DNA of 23,341 bases from the NCBI GenBank assembly GCA_043802925.1, contig JAZDKP010000022.1, positions 1 through 23,341 of the forward strand. Direction: 5' to 3'. The position numbers and the translations under genes were made by a program. Below, piece after piece: positions 7,865-15,820 of this stretch. The stretch is from JAZDKP01 sp043802925 (GTDB lineage Bacteria; Fibrobacterota; OXYB2-FULL-49-7; JAEUSG01). How positions within the stretch are numbered: position 1 is the stretch's first letter; each line of letters begins with the position of its first letter. A model generated the notes under the pieces. The model was not told the DNA's origin, searched no databases, and saw only the letters and a list, made by a program, of their open reading frames with translations.

Positions 7865-8773
7865 TCAGAGGGCCATATGCAGGGCAAAGGAATGGGGCCG
7901 GCCTTCGGTCACGAGGCCTTCGCGGAAATGGAGGTAGCCGTAATCGAGCGTCCAGCGGGAAAAGGAGAATCCCGCGCCCGCGGAAAAGCTCTGCGTGTCA
8001 TGCAGAAAATGGTAGCCCCCGCGCATGCAGAGCCCGTTCCAGCGCACCTCCGCGCCAAGGGGAAACGCGAGCGTGCCGTCATTGGCGGCATTGACATCAA
8101 GCGCCGCGTTGACCGCGAGCCGGTCGCTGACAAGGCGCGAATAGGCCGCGCCGGCCCGCAACAGGGTGGTCAGGGGGTAGCGTGTATCGCCCACCTTTTC
8201 GGCAAGCCCCAGGTTGAGGAGCGCCGCGCCCGCAGTGACGCCGGCAAGGGGGGTGTCCCACAGCGCGCCAATATCCAGGGCCGCGCCGGACATGCTTTCG
8301 GTGAACAGGGAATGACGAAAAGCCTTGAGCCCGGCGCCGAACCGCACCTGCCTGAACGTGAATCCGCTGCTGAGGGTGGCCACGGCATCGTAGGTGTGGA
8401 AGGTGTTGTCCGTGTTGAAGTCCGACCCGTCGGTGGTAAGCGGCGCGGAGCCGTAGTCGGTGTACTGGAGCGTAACGCCCGCGGGTACCGGGCCGTACCG
8501 GAGGGTGGCGTTCAGGTATTCGATGCGGCCACCCTGGAGGTAGTTGGCGTGCTCCAGAAAGACCGCGTCGCTGGAAAGTGCGAGGATTCCGGCGGGGTTG
8601 ACGCTGGCGTAGGCGCCGTCGTTTACGGCCGCTGCGCCGGCCCCTCCCATGGCCTGTGTACGCACGGAAAGCGGCATTTTCATGAGCGGGAGGACCGTTT
8701 CACCCGGTTCGTGGATAAGGCCTGCGTGCGCTGCCAGCACCGGTAGAAGTAAGAGTGAAAACAGTCGTTTCAT
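7865..8773 (-). CDS. PorV/PorQ-type outer-membrane barrel protein (downstream copy)
   Basis: This exported protein of 302 residues has a signal peptide (MKRLFSLLLL... cut after AHA, about residue 17) followed by MPLSVRTQAMGGAGAAAVNDGAYASVNPAGIL. That small-residue pattern is typical of the PorV/PorQ/UPF0164 group of FadL-like barrels. The remainder alternates as beta strands and ends in a hydrophobic residue. In type IX secretion PorV is an outer-membrane shuttle for cargo, but many relatives have no known role, and this protein is short for PorV, so I call the family only. An ATG four codons upstream (8785) is an alternative start; neither has a clear Shine-Dalgarno. It follows a second family member by 19 bases. 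Confidence 0.75.
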   Translation of the reverse strand: MKRLFSLLLLPVLAAHAGLIHEPGETVLPLMKMPLSVRTQAMGGAGAAAVNDGAYASVNPAGILALSSDAVFLEHANYLQGGRIEYLNATLRYGPVPAGVTLQYTDYGSAPLTTDGSDFNTDNTFHTYDAVATLSSGFTFRQVRFGAGLKAFRHSLFTESMSGAALDIGALWDTPLAGVTAGAALLNLGLAEKVGDTRYPLTTLLRAGAAYSRLVSDRLAVNAALDVNAANDGTLAFPLGAEVRWNGLCMRGGYHFLHDTQSFSAGAGFSFSRWTLDYGYLHFREGLVTEGRPHSFALHMAL

Positions 8774-8792
8774 TGTAGAAAACATAGAAAGA

Positions 8793-9806
8793 TTACCAGT
8801 CGGTTGTCCACGACAGGCCGTGGGTGGTGCCGGAACCGTTGGGTTCAAGGGTGAAGGCGTAATCGATTTTACTGTGGGCCAGGGAGCCCTGAAGAAAATA
8901 GAAGCCCGTGCCAAACGAAAAACCATCCGCACTGTATCCCGCGCGGAGCGGAAATTCCGGATACAGGAAGTACTCCGCGCCGATATGGAACTCCACGGTC
9001 TGTTCCCCCTGCCTGAAGCGCTGGTAAAACGAGAGACTCTCTGTTTCCATTGGCACGAGGTAAAGGTCCGCATCCGCGGCCGCGCGGAAGACGCGTCCCT
9101 TTATGAGGTGGGACCAGGCCGCGCCCGTCTTGAACTCGAGCGGCACGTGGTGCGTGATCACCGTGTTCAGTTCGGTGCCCGAGGTGGGGACTTCCCACTT
9201 GATGAGCCCTTGAATCTGTTTGATGTTCAATCCGAGCGCGAGGTCGGTATTGACCTGGTAAAAGGCCGAGAGGTCGAGATTGCCCAGTTCCCACGAGGAG
9301 ATGCTCTCCTTTTCCCCCGTGCCCGCGACCACGCTGTTGTTGTGAATGGTGGTGTTAAAGCCCAAGGCGAGCCGGCGCCGGACTTTGTAGGCGAGGCCGA
9401 TGTGTGTGGCCAGCGACATAAAGTAGCCGTCGTAGGTTTTGAAACCGTCATTGTCGTAGATGGGGATGCTGTTGTCACCATGGTAGAGCAGGGCCGCGCA
9501 AAGGGCCAGCCGTGGCGGGATTTTTCCGTTGAGCGATACATAGCCCTGGCGGCGTCCCAGCGAAAGGAAGCGGTAACCCCCGGACATGAGGAACCGGCTG
9601 TCGGTCATCACGGCCATGGCCGGGTTCCAGTAGGCGGCCACGGTGGTGGGGGCCAGGAACGCGGTGTGGGCGTTGCCCATGGCCTCGGCGCGGTTGCCGA
9701 TGCCCATGCGCAGGTAGGAGGCGGGTTGTCCTCCCAGCGCGTCCATGTCTGCGGCAGCGAGACCGCACAGCAGCAGAATGAAGAATCCAGCAACCTTTGT
9801 CATCAA
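8793..9806 (-). CDS. PorV/PorQ-type outer-membrane barrel protein (upstream copy)
   Basis: This 337-residue protein has a signal peptide (MMTKVAGFFILLLCGLAAA) and then the family start YLRMGIGNRAEAMGNAHTAF with AAYWNPAMAV near 55-65, the same Gly/Ala-rich N-terminal pattern as its neighbour. Many amphipathic strands follow (GYRFLSLGR, LGLNIKQIQGLI, FRAAADADLYLV), consistent with an outer-membrane barrel. It overlaps the preceding large exported-protein gene by four bases, so the two are probably made together. A role in exporting or anchoring that neighbour is plausible but is inference. Confidence 0.78.
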   Translation of the reverse strand: MMTKVAGFFILLLCGLAAADMDALGGQPASYLRMGIGNRAEAMGNAHTAFLAPTTVAAYWNPAMAVMTDSRFLMSGGYRFLSLGRRQGYVSLNGKIPPRLALCAALLYHGDNSIPIYDNDGFKTYDGYFMSLATHIGLAYKVRRRLALGFNTTIHNNSVVAGTGEKESISSWELGNLDLSAFYQVNTDLALGLNIKQIQGLIKWEVPTSGTELNTVITHHVPLEFKTGAAWSHLIKGRVFRAAADADLYLVPMETESLSFYQRFRQGEQTVEFHIGAEYFLYPEFPLRAGYSADGFSFGTGFYFLQGSLAHSKIDYAFTLEPNGSGTTHGLSWTTDW

Positions 9807-11800
9807 TAATCCTTGGCGCCGAAGACGACAATTTTTCCGAACATGACCGTGCTGCCCGCGGTGATTTTGTAATAATAGGGGCCCGGGGAGACGGGCCGTC
9901 CGGCTTCGTCCCGGCCGTCCCAGCGGTCCTCATAGCTCACGTCGCTGCGGAAGCCCTTCTGACGGGGCTGGTTTTTGATGAGGGTCCGCACTTTTTTCAT
10001 GGCAAAATCATACACATCGATGGTCACGCGCGCATCGGCGGAAAGCGAATAGGCGATGTTAGCGCTCACGTATCCAGGCTGGATGACCGTGGGATAGGCG
10101 TAGGTCTCTGTCCCTCCTTCGAGTCCCCGCTTGAATTCAAATCCGTCCCAGCGCGTTGTGCCCGGCCGCAGCCGGTAAAGTCCCTTGTCCGTCCCGGCCC
10201 AGATTTCGTACGCTGCGGAATCAACGGGAATGATGGTCACGGTATTGATGCCTCGCTGGGGTTCCAGAAAGCCTTCCAATGTGATGGAAACGTTTTTCCA
10301 GACCTGAATCGTGTCAGGGGTTGCGCCGTTGATTATGGAATCCGCGATGTAGAATTTACGCAGCACGGCCGGAGAGTTCAGGCCGCAGGCCACAAAGACC
10401 GTGTCTTTGAGAAAATCAAGGTCCTGCACATTGTTCCCGAAATCGAGGACCGTCCATTTCTTCAGCGAGTCTTCATGGAGGAGCCGTGTCCCGGTATTGT
10501 CGAGCAGCGTATCCGGGACCCAGGCCGAATAGGCGAGGGTGTCTGTTTCAGTGCAGATGAATGAACGGAAAGCGCCGGAGGGTTTTTTCTGCAAACAGGT
10601 TTGAGTCACAATCGGGACGCCGCCTCCCGCATATTTCAAGCTGCTGAACTGGAGCATGTCCTTCATCGTTTTTCCATGGTCCGATGAAAGCAGCAGCCCG
10701 CCGCTGGACCCGGCCAGGATCACGGGACCGGTACCGGATAATGAAAAGAAACGGATTGAATAATTCAAGGAATAATCCGAAGGCGGGTAATCGCGGGGGC
10801 GGACTGCGCTGGTCAGAGTGTCGTAACGCAGAGTCTGAAACGCTATATAATGCCGGATATCCGTGGTATCGTTGGGCAGTACGACCTGCCGGAGGGAGTC
10901 GATGAGCGCGGCCAGGGAGGGCATGCTCCGATTGAACGAAAGCTCACTGTCTTTTAAGATGGTGTCGTTGTCCGGCACGGAAAAGACAAACCGTTGGCTC
11001 TTCCATTTCAACGTGAAGGAATCGGGATAGGCGGGAGAACGGAGAAGGCTGTCCGCGGCCACGGAATCGGTCTTGAAAAGGGTCTCTACCCGTGCAAACA
11101 GCAGCGTGTCCGTCAGACCCAGGAGGTCGCGGTAACTGTCCAGGCTGTCGCCCACGTTTTTTAAGGCCACGGCTTCAAGCTCGTTCTTCCGTATCAGCTC
11201 TTTCACTGAAGTACCCTTTGTGAGCATGCAGCGCCAGGATGTATCACTGGGTGGAATGGGGCCATGGAGTATCGTTCCGGAGAGAAGGCTGACATAGACT
11301 TGGGAATCAAGAATCATGGCATCGTAGGGAAGCCTCATGAATGTGGAGCCATCGGCAAACGCGGGATAATATTGCTGGAATGGCGTTGTCCGGCTTTTGA
11401 AATAGATGTTGCCGCCGCTGTAGCCTTCGCTTTTTTCCGTGTAGCCGGTCACGAAAACCCAACCATCTCCCGCTGCCATGGAACTGAAAACAAGCCCGCT
11501 TTGGAATGTTTCTCCACTGAAATTATACCAGTTCACAGTCGCGCTGGCGGGGTCAATCCTGGCGTAGCTCAGTCCCGAACCTGTGAGCGCAAAAAGGGTG
11601 GAATCTCCTGGAGAATAGGCCAGTTCCGTGATCGCGTTGCCCGAAATGAACGCACCCCCTTCGATGCCGCCGTAACCGCCCGCAGAGTGGAGGGGGAGGG
11701 TTAGCCCTAAAAGGAGTAGAACGAGAAGGAGGCGCCTACTCGCGCATGTTGATGACTTCCGTACCCTTGGGGGCCCGGAAGCTGAAAAGGGAGTCCGCAA
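9803..11800 (-). CDS. Large secreted propeller-like protein with FlgD/T9SS-like C-terminus
   Basis: From TTG 11800 the product is 665 residues. It has a basic start and hydrophobic core RRLLLVLLLLG as signal peptide, a long beta-rich middle and a C-terminal FlgD-like Ig domain. The middle carries an Asp-box-like SSDHGKT and a propeller-type WAGTDKGLYRL. The C-terminus has RVTIDVYDFAMKKVRTL, then WDGRDEAGRPV near 627 and FGKIVVF at the very end. Such C-termini occur in type IX secretion cargo and related surface proteins; substrate and function are unknown. No ATG, GTG or TTG exists between the lolA stop and the signal peptide, so the gene must start inside lolA. TTG 11800 has AAAGGA at a good distance; ATG 11845 is the alternative and lacks one. 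Confidence 0.72.
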   Translation of the reverse strand: MRTPFSASGPPRVRKSSTCASRRLLLVLLLLGLTLPLHSAGGYGGIEGGAFISGNAITELAYSPGDSTLFALTGSGLSYARIDPASATVNWYNFSGETFQSGLVFSSMAAGDGWVFVTGYTEKSEGYSGGNIYFKSRTTPFQQYYPAFADGSTFMRLPYDAMILDSQVYVSLLSGTILHGPIPPSDTSWRCMLTKGTSVKELIRKNELEAVALKNVGDSLDSYRDLLGLTDTLLFARVETLFKTDSVAADSLLRSPAYPDSFTLKWKSQRFVFSVPDNDTILKDSELSFNRSMPSLAALIDSLRQVVLPNDTTDIRHYIAFQTLRYDTLTSAVRPRDYPPSDYSLNYSIRFFSLSGTGPVILAGSSGGLLLSSDHGKTMKDMLQFSSLKYAGGGVPIVTQTCLQKKPSGAFRSFICTETDTLAYSAWVPDTLLDNTGTRLLHEDSLKKWTVLDFGNNVQDLDFLKDTVFVACGLNSPAVLRKFYIADSIINGATPDTIQVWKNVSITLEGFLEPQRGINTVTIIPVDSAAYEIWAGTDKGLYRLRPGTTRWDGFEFKRGLEGGTETYAYPTVIQPGYVSANIAYSLSADARVTIDVYDFAMKKVRTLIKNQPRQKGFRSDVSYEDRWDGRDEAGRPVSPGPYYYKITAGSTVMFGKIVVFGAKDY

Positions 11801-12374
11801 GCGGCTTGTCCTTTGTGATGGCTGTGATGAGGTATTCCGCGACATTATCATTTTTATCCGTTGTTTCGAATTTGGCGGGCAGGCTGCTCTTTGCATTTAT
11901 CCAGACCGTGACGTTCCGGAACCGGTCGCCCTCTTTCGGCACAAGCGAAACGATGTAACAGCGTGCTTTTGCGATTTGCCCGGAATCGAGGCCCACGGGC
12001 TTGAACTTGTCCGTATATTTAAGGAACCACTCACCGGGCTGAAAGCCGTCCTGCATTTCACTGACGTCATTGATTACCACCTGCTTGTTTCTGGCAGAGT
12101 AACGCCAGAACGTGCTGCCGTCCGTGATGAACAGGGCGTCCTCAAGCTCGATTCGATATTTCTTTGGCCGGTTAAGATAAATTCTACCCTTTTTTTTCTC
12201 AGTCGTATCGCGCAGTTGCCATTGGATTGTGAGTGTAAAGTCCGCTGTAATGGTTTTTGAATCCAGAAACCCTTTTTCAGTCCTTAAAAGGAGTTCATCC
12301 GGCGTTATCGCTGACGCTTGTGTTAATAAAATATAGCAAATAGTGAGGAAGAAAAGAGGCGTTGCTTGTATCAA
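11736..12374 (-). CDS. lolA: LolA-like periplasmic lipoprotein carrier
   Basis: A 212-residue protein with a signal peptide cut after ASA (about residue 22) and a LolA fold pattern: SKTITADFTLTIQW near 38-52, GRIYLNRPKKYRIEL, then LFITDGSTFWRYSARNKQVVIND near 80-102, and a C-terminal KGTEVINMRE. LolA ferries lipoproteins from the LolCDE transporter across the periplasm to the outer membrane. The gene follows the small Sm-like gene with a four-base overlap and precedes a surface-protein and barrel set, which fits envelope biogenesis. A LolA-fold relative with another lipid or lipoprotein cargo cannot be excluded, since the family is divergent. Confidence 0.85.
   Translation of the reverse strand: MIQATPLFFLTICYILLTQASAITPDELLLRTEKGFLDSKTITADFTLTIQWQLRDTTEKKKGRIYLNRPKKYRIELEDALFITDGSTFWRYSARNKQVVINDVSEMQDGFQPGEWFLKYTDKFKPVGLDSGQIAKARCYIVSLVPKEGDRFRNVTVWINAKSSLPAKFETTDKNDNVAEYLITAITKDKPLADSLFSFRAPKGTEVINMRE
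11809..11814 (-). promoter_or_regulatory. Ribosome binding site deciding a TTG start
   Basis: AAAGGA on the minus strand lies eight bases before TTG 11800. It supports TTG rather than ATG 11845 as the start of the large secreted protein, and places initiation inside the lolA coding sequence (65-base overlap). Confidence 0.55.
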
Positions 12375-12598
12375 CGCTTCAGCTCCTCGACAAACAGCAT
12401 TGAAGCGATGGGGACGTAATAAAAATTTGAAGTGGGGTCAAAGCTCCGGGTCGCTTTATTGAAAGCCAGCAGGTTCACTTTTACGAAATCATCCTGTATG
12501 TCCATAATTTTACAGGTCAAGGCGATTTCGTCTCCAAGCGTCACTTTAATGGCCTTATCCGTCTTGTTAAACTCTTTAAGCAAATCAGAAAATTTCAT
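12371..12598 (-). CDS. Small Sm-like / SH3-barrel hypothetical protein
   Basis: A 75-residue protein I do not recognise by name. After a short helix (residues 1-12) come strands AIKVTLGDEIALTCKIMDIQ and DFVKVNLL (16-44), a variable loop, and FYYVPIASMLFVEEL (59-73). Strand lengths, the mid-protein G/D turn and the terminal hydrophobic strand resemble the Sm1 and Sm2 motifs of Hfq/LSm proteins, but the residues Hfq uses to bind RNA are not evident. An unrelated small barrel is equally possible. AAGGGG lies ten bases before the ATG. It is the first gene of the envelope run and overlaps lolA by four bases. Confidence 0.7.
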   Translation of the reverse strand: MKFSDLLKEFNKTDKAIKVTLGDEIALTCKIMDIQDDFVKVNLLAFNKATRSFDPTSNFYYVPIASMLFVEELKR

Positions 12599-12627
12599 GG
12601 ATTTGACCCCTTTTCAACCATTCTTTT

Positions 12628-12650
12628 GAAGCAAAAAATAATTTTGCTTC
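12628..12650. repeat. Perfect inverted repeat in a divergent promoter gap
   Basis: GAAGCAAAA (12628-12636) is repeated inverted as TTTTGCTTC (12642-12650) with a five-base AT spacer. It lies 30 bases upstream of the Sm-like gene, on the side facing the divergent helix-turn-helix gene. It could be an operator, or a hairpin in the leader of the envelope run. No T run follows directly on either strand, so it is not a standard terminator. Confidence 0.5.
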
Positions 12651-12721
12651 GGGTTGGAATCAAGTTATAAAAGAAATGGATTGTTTTTCGTTTTCTTGGT
12701 TTTTATGTATTTTAAAAAACA

Positions 12722-12751
12722 TTGATAATTAGTTGAATGATTTATTATATT
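12722..12751 (+). promoter_or_regulatory. Predicted sigma-70-type promoter of the helix-turn-helix gene
   Basis: TTGATA at 12722-12727 and TATATT at 12746-12751 each match the consensus at five of six positions, with an 18-base spacer, in an AT-rich gap. Transcription would begin about 50 bases before the ATG at 12808. Such matches also arise by chance in AT-rich DNA. Confidence 0.4.
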
Positions 12752-12807
12752 ATAAACAAGTCGATTTAGACATAAAAGTTTTGCCTTTCAGTTCTTTTGG
12801 AGGCGCG

Positions 12808-12996
12808 ATGGAAAAACTGTATAAGCCAAGTGAGGTTGCAAGAATCTGCAATGTCACTACGCCGACAATCCACAATTGGATTAAAAAAGGCGTGTTGAAG
12901 GTCGTAAGCTTTCCCTATGGCCGGAAAAAGATTTCAAAAGAGAACCTCGAATCCTTTCTTAAAGAGAGCGGGATGGAGTCAATCAAGTTTGAATAA
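12808..12996 (+). CDS. Excisionase/MerR-type helix-turn-helix protein
   Basis: A 62-residue DNA-binding protein that is essentially one winged helix-turn-helix of the MerR/excisionase (HTH_17, BldC-like) class: YKPSEVARICNVTTPTIHNWIKKG near 5-28, a wing region FPYGRKKIS, then a dimer-type helix KENLESFLKES. There is no effector domain. GGAGG at 12799-12803 fixes the ATG at 12808 rather than an in-frame start 75 bases upstream. It stands alone on the plus strand between two minus-strand runs, so it may regulate itself or the divergent envelope run across the shared gap. Phage-type excisionase is an alternative, but no integrase is nearby. Confidence 0.85.
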   Translation: MEKLYKPSEVARICNVTTPTIHNWIKKGVLKVVSFPYGRKKISKENLESFLKESGMESIKFE

Positions 12997-13010
12997 CGTT
13001 TGAGCTGCCC

Positions 13011-13886
13011 CTAGACCGTATTGCCCGCTTCAATTCGTTCAATCTCTTTTTTCAACGCGCCGACTGTTTTATAGTCTTCCTTCAGAAGGGCCGCAATTTT
13101 TCTGATATATAACTCGATAACCCCCTGCACTTCTTGAATTTTCAGGTTTTTGTTTGTGGAAAGCATGATAATCTTTTCAATCTCTTCCGGATATTTATAG
13201 CCTGAAAGGTAGTTTTTAAGCCGGTCCGTCCACCGTTTTAGCTCTTCGGGATTGTCCCGGTTGTAGATGAGTTCCGGAAGGAATTCCCGGTGCAGCCGGG
13301 CCTCGACTTTGTCCGGCTCAATCGTGTAATGCTCCTGGTTTACATCCCGTTCCGTGGTTAAAAGCATTTTTTCAATTTCCTGCGAAATGAAACGGGCCGC
13401 TTGTTCCCTGTAAATGGCCTGGTAAAGTATGGAAAGCGCGTTCACGGCCAGGTTCGCGTTCGCGAGCCTTTCGAATTCCCCAAGATAAAAGATGTCGGTG
13501 TCGCGGGAGAGTACCTCTTCCTCGGATCCGAAATGTTCCAGCTTGGCGGGGGTGGGTATCATCTCCTCAAAGCCTTTCATGGATTCAATCTTCTTTCGCA
13601 GGTAACCCGGGTCCATGCCTTCGGGCAGACCTGAAAGGTTCGCGTTCTCGGGCTTGCTCAGGTCGTCGAGTGTGAGACCGAGTTCTTTTTTCAGAAAATC
13701 GTTCAGGGTGTTCTGGGTCCGATAATCGCCGCTCGCTGCGAGGATTCCGCTTTTGGCCATTTCGTAGATGGGGCTCTTGCGGTTATCGGGCGTTTCGACC
13801 TGTATCACCCGGCAATAGACAATCAGGAGCCCTTTCAGGGAAGCGGGGTTTCCTTTCTTCATCTCATAAAACAGGGGTGTTTTCAT
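13011..13886 (-). CDS. Unrecognised cytoplasmic protein, 291 residues
   Basis: I do not recognise this family. The product from ATG 13886 has no signal peptide or membrane segment and is largely helical and charged. The N-terminal 30 residues (KGLLIVYCRVIQVE) look like a small beta unit; a low-complexity linker with NLSGLPEGMDPGYL near 80-95 follows; the remainder is predicted helices, with AVNALSILYQAIYREQ near 150-165 and a C-terminal helix ending ALKKEIERIEAG. An in-frame start 39 bases upstream (13925) would overlap the glycosylase gene. It is the last gene of the yicC-rpoZ-coaBC-glycosylase run, 13 bases after the glycosylase stop, and converges with the helix-turn-helix gene with no terminator visible in the 14-base gap. 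Confidence 0.8.
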   Translation of the reverse strand: MKTPLFYEMKKGNPASLKGLLIVYCRVIQVETPDNRKSPIYEMAKSGILAASGDYRTQNTLNDFLKKELGLTLDDLSKPENANLSGLPEGMDPGYLRKKIESMKGFEEMIPTPAKLEHFGSEEEVLSRDTDIFYLGEFERLANANLAVNALSILYQAIYREQAARFISQEIEKMLLTTERDVNQEHYTIEPDKVEARLHREFLPELIYNRDNPEELKRWTDRLKNYLSGYKYPEEIEKIIMLSTNKNLKIQEVQGVIELYIRKIAALLKEDYKTVGALKKEIERIEAGNTV

Positions 13887-13899
13887 ACTTATAGAAAAG

Positions 13900-14631
13900 C
13901 TATTTAATGTTTTTTGGAATAACAAGGCCCATGGCGGCCATGAGGAATTGGAGGTCCTCCCAGGCCGGCACCTTCCAGCCGGGGTGCTGGAGCAGGGCCG
14001 AAGGATGGTAGGTCACGCAGACCCGTGTCCCCTCATAATCATAGAACTTCTGCCGCATCTCCTTCAACAGGACCGAATCATCGAGTTTGAGCAGGAAACG
14101 GCCTGAAATGCGGCCCAGGCAGCAGATGAACTCCGGCTGGATGATGCGAATCTGCTCAAGGAGGATGGGAGTGCAGGCCGCGCGTTCGTCCGGCTGCGGG
14201 TCGCGGTTGCCCGGGGGACGGCACTTGAGGATGTTGGCGATATAGACGGTGCTGCGCGGGATGCCCATTCCGCTTTCGATCATTTTGGTCAGGAGCTGGC
14301 CCGCCCGGCCCACAAAAGGAAGGCCCTGCTCGTCCTCATCCGCGCCCGGCGCTTCGCCAATGAACAGGAGGCGCGCGTCCGGACTGCCGCTCCCGAACAC
14401 GAACCGGTTCCGCGTTTTACCGAGTCTGCAATTCTGGCACTGTTGGTGGTGCGCGTAAAGCGCCTCGAGCCGGGCGGCCTTGTCTCCGGAGGGTGCGGGG
14501 GCCGCGGGAGCGGGCGGGGAGGGCGCGGTCTTTTCAGCGGATATATTGGCAGCAGGTGCGGGTTCAAAATACAGGACGGAATGGCCGAGTTCCTGCTGCT
14601 GGGCCAGGTAGCGGCGCTGTAGGTTGTTCAT
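13900..14631 (-). CDS. Family 4 uracil-DNA glycosylase (iron-sulfur type)
   Basis: This enzyme removes uracil from DNA to start base-excision repair. The 243-residue protein has the family 4 layout: GEAPGADEDEQGLPFVGRAG at 92-111 (motif 1, water-activating and uracil-binding) and HPSALL at 209-214 (motif 2). C65, C68, C137 and C153 match the four ligands of the [4Fe-4S] cluster, with the family's x2 and x15 spacings. About 50 residues of Pro/Ala-rich, probably disordered sequence precede the domain. Its ATG overlaps the coaBC stop by four bases, so translation is coupled, though the pathways are unrelated. Confidence 0.95.
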   Translation of the reverse strand: MNNLQRRYLAQQQELGHSVLYFEPAPAANISAEKTAPSPPAPAAPAPSGDKAARLEALYAHHQQCQNCRLGKTRNRFVFGSGSPDARLLFIGEAPGADEDEQGLPFVGRAGQLLTKMIESGMGIPRSTVYIANILKCRPPGNRDPQPDERAACTPILLEQIRIIQPEFICCLGRISGRFLLKLDDSVLLKEMRQKFYDYEGTRVCVTYHPSALLQHPGWKVPAWEDLQFLMAAMGLVIPKNIK

Positions 14632-15806
14632 AGGCGCACGAGTGCGTCGAGGAGGACGTCCGCGGACCGGCGTTTGTCCATTTCGTCGAGACGCTGGAAA
14701 TCGCCGCTTTTATGGATGAGTGTGATACGGTTTCGTTCGCTGCCCAGGGCCGCGGGGCCGTTCAGCACCAGCAGGTCGCATTTTTTCTCTTTGAGTTTGG
14801 CAAGCGCGGATTTTTCCGCATGGGCCCCGGTCTCGAGGGCAAAGCCCACTATTTTACGGCGGCCCTTGTTTCGGGCCACGGCCTTGAGGATGTCCGCGGT
14901 CGCTTTGAGCTCCAGTGCGGGTACGCCTTTGTCCTTTTTAATTTTTTCCTTGGAGGTTTGGGCCGGGGTGAAATCCGCGACCGCGGCGGCCATGATAAGG
15001 GCGTCCGAGTCCCGGAAAAGCCCTGTGACCACCTTGTGCATGTCCGCGGCTGAATCCGCGCGCACGGTGTGCACATATTCCGGAATGGGCTCCGTGACAT
15101 GCCCGTGGACCAGTGTCACCGAAGCCCCGCGTTCGAGCGCGGCCACGGCAATGGCGATGCCCGTTTTTCCGCTGCTGCGGTTGGTGAGCACGCGCACCGG
15201 GTCGAACGCCTCCTGCGTGCCCCCGCAGGTGATAAGCAGCCGCTGGCCCTGCAGGTCCTGCCGGCTGAGTGCGCAACGGACCGAAAAAACCAGCACGGCC
15301 TCCGAGGGGAGGCGTCCCTTGCCCTGCGTGCCGCAGGCGAGGTCACCGGTCCCGGGTTCAATCACCCGGACGCCCCGTTTTTTGAGGAGCGCCAGGTTGG
15401 CCTGCGTGGCGGGGTGTGACCACATGGTTTCATTCATTGAGGGCGCCACGATGACCGGGCATTTGACTGATAGGTAGGTGGTGGACAGGAAATCGTCGGC
15501 GATACCGGAAGCGAACTTGGCCAGGCCGTTGGCCGTGGCCGGCGCCACCAGGAGTGCATCGGCCCACTCTGCGGCCGCGATGTGGGCGGTTGAGAGGGCT
15601 TCGGGTTGGTCAAAAAGCCCTTCGAGAACCTTCCGTTGGGTGAGGGTGGAAAGCGCGGCCCTTCCCACAAATTCGCCGGCGTTTTTGGTGAGGATGGCCT
15701 GGACTTCGGCTCCTTCCCGAATCAGCGCGCGGACAAGGCCCGGAATTTTATAGGCCGCAATGCCCCCGGTGATTCCCACCAGGATCTTTTTTCCGGAAAG
15801 GTCCAT
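14628..15806 (-). CDS. coaBC: Bifunctional phosphopantothenoylcysteine synthetase/decarboxylase
   Basis: CoaBC joins cysteine to 4'-phosphopantothenate (CoaB, CTP-dependent) and decarboxylates the product (CoaC, FMN-dependent), two steps of coenzyme A synthesis. In this 392-residue protein the CoaC half shows H75 in AHIAAAEWAD, N125 in APSMNETMW and C158 in GDLACGTQGKGRL, the same positions as the catalytic residues of the E. coli enzyme. The CoaB half shows GGTQEAFDPVR, N209 in NRSSGKTG, AAAVADF and the lysine-rich KEKIKKDKG. It follows rpoZ by 14 bases. Confidence 0.97.
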   Translation of the reverse strand: MDLSGKKILVGITGGIAAYKIPGLVRALIREGAEVQAILTKNAGEFVGRAALSTLTQRKVLEGLFDQPEALSTAHIAAAEWADALLVAPATANGLAKFASGIADDFLSTTYLSVKCPVIVAPSMNETMWSHPATQANLALLKKRGVRVIEPGTGDLACGTQGKGRLPSEAVLVFSVRCALSRQDLQGQRLLITCGGTQEAFDPVRVLTNRSSGKTGIAIAVAALERGASVTLVHGHVTEPIPEYVHTVRADSAADMHKVVTGLFRDSDALIMAAAVADFTPAQTSKEKIKKDKGVPALELKATADILKAVARNKGRRKIVGFALETGAHAEKSALAKLKEKKCDLLVLNGPAALGSERNRITLIHKSGDFQRLDEMDKRRSADVLLDALVRL

Positions 15807-15820
15807 AACAAAAAACTACG

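Noticed and set aside
7517..8746. 409-codon plus-strand open frame across mreB and the PorV-type gene
   Set aside because: It crosses two real minus-strand genes and their gap with biased composition; no domain seen.
8649..9809. 386-codon plus-strand open frame antisense to the second PorV-type gene
   Set aside because: Shadow frame of the barrel gene with its export signal; no supporting start site.
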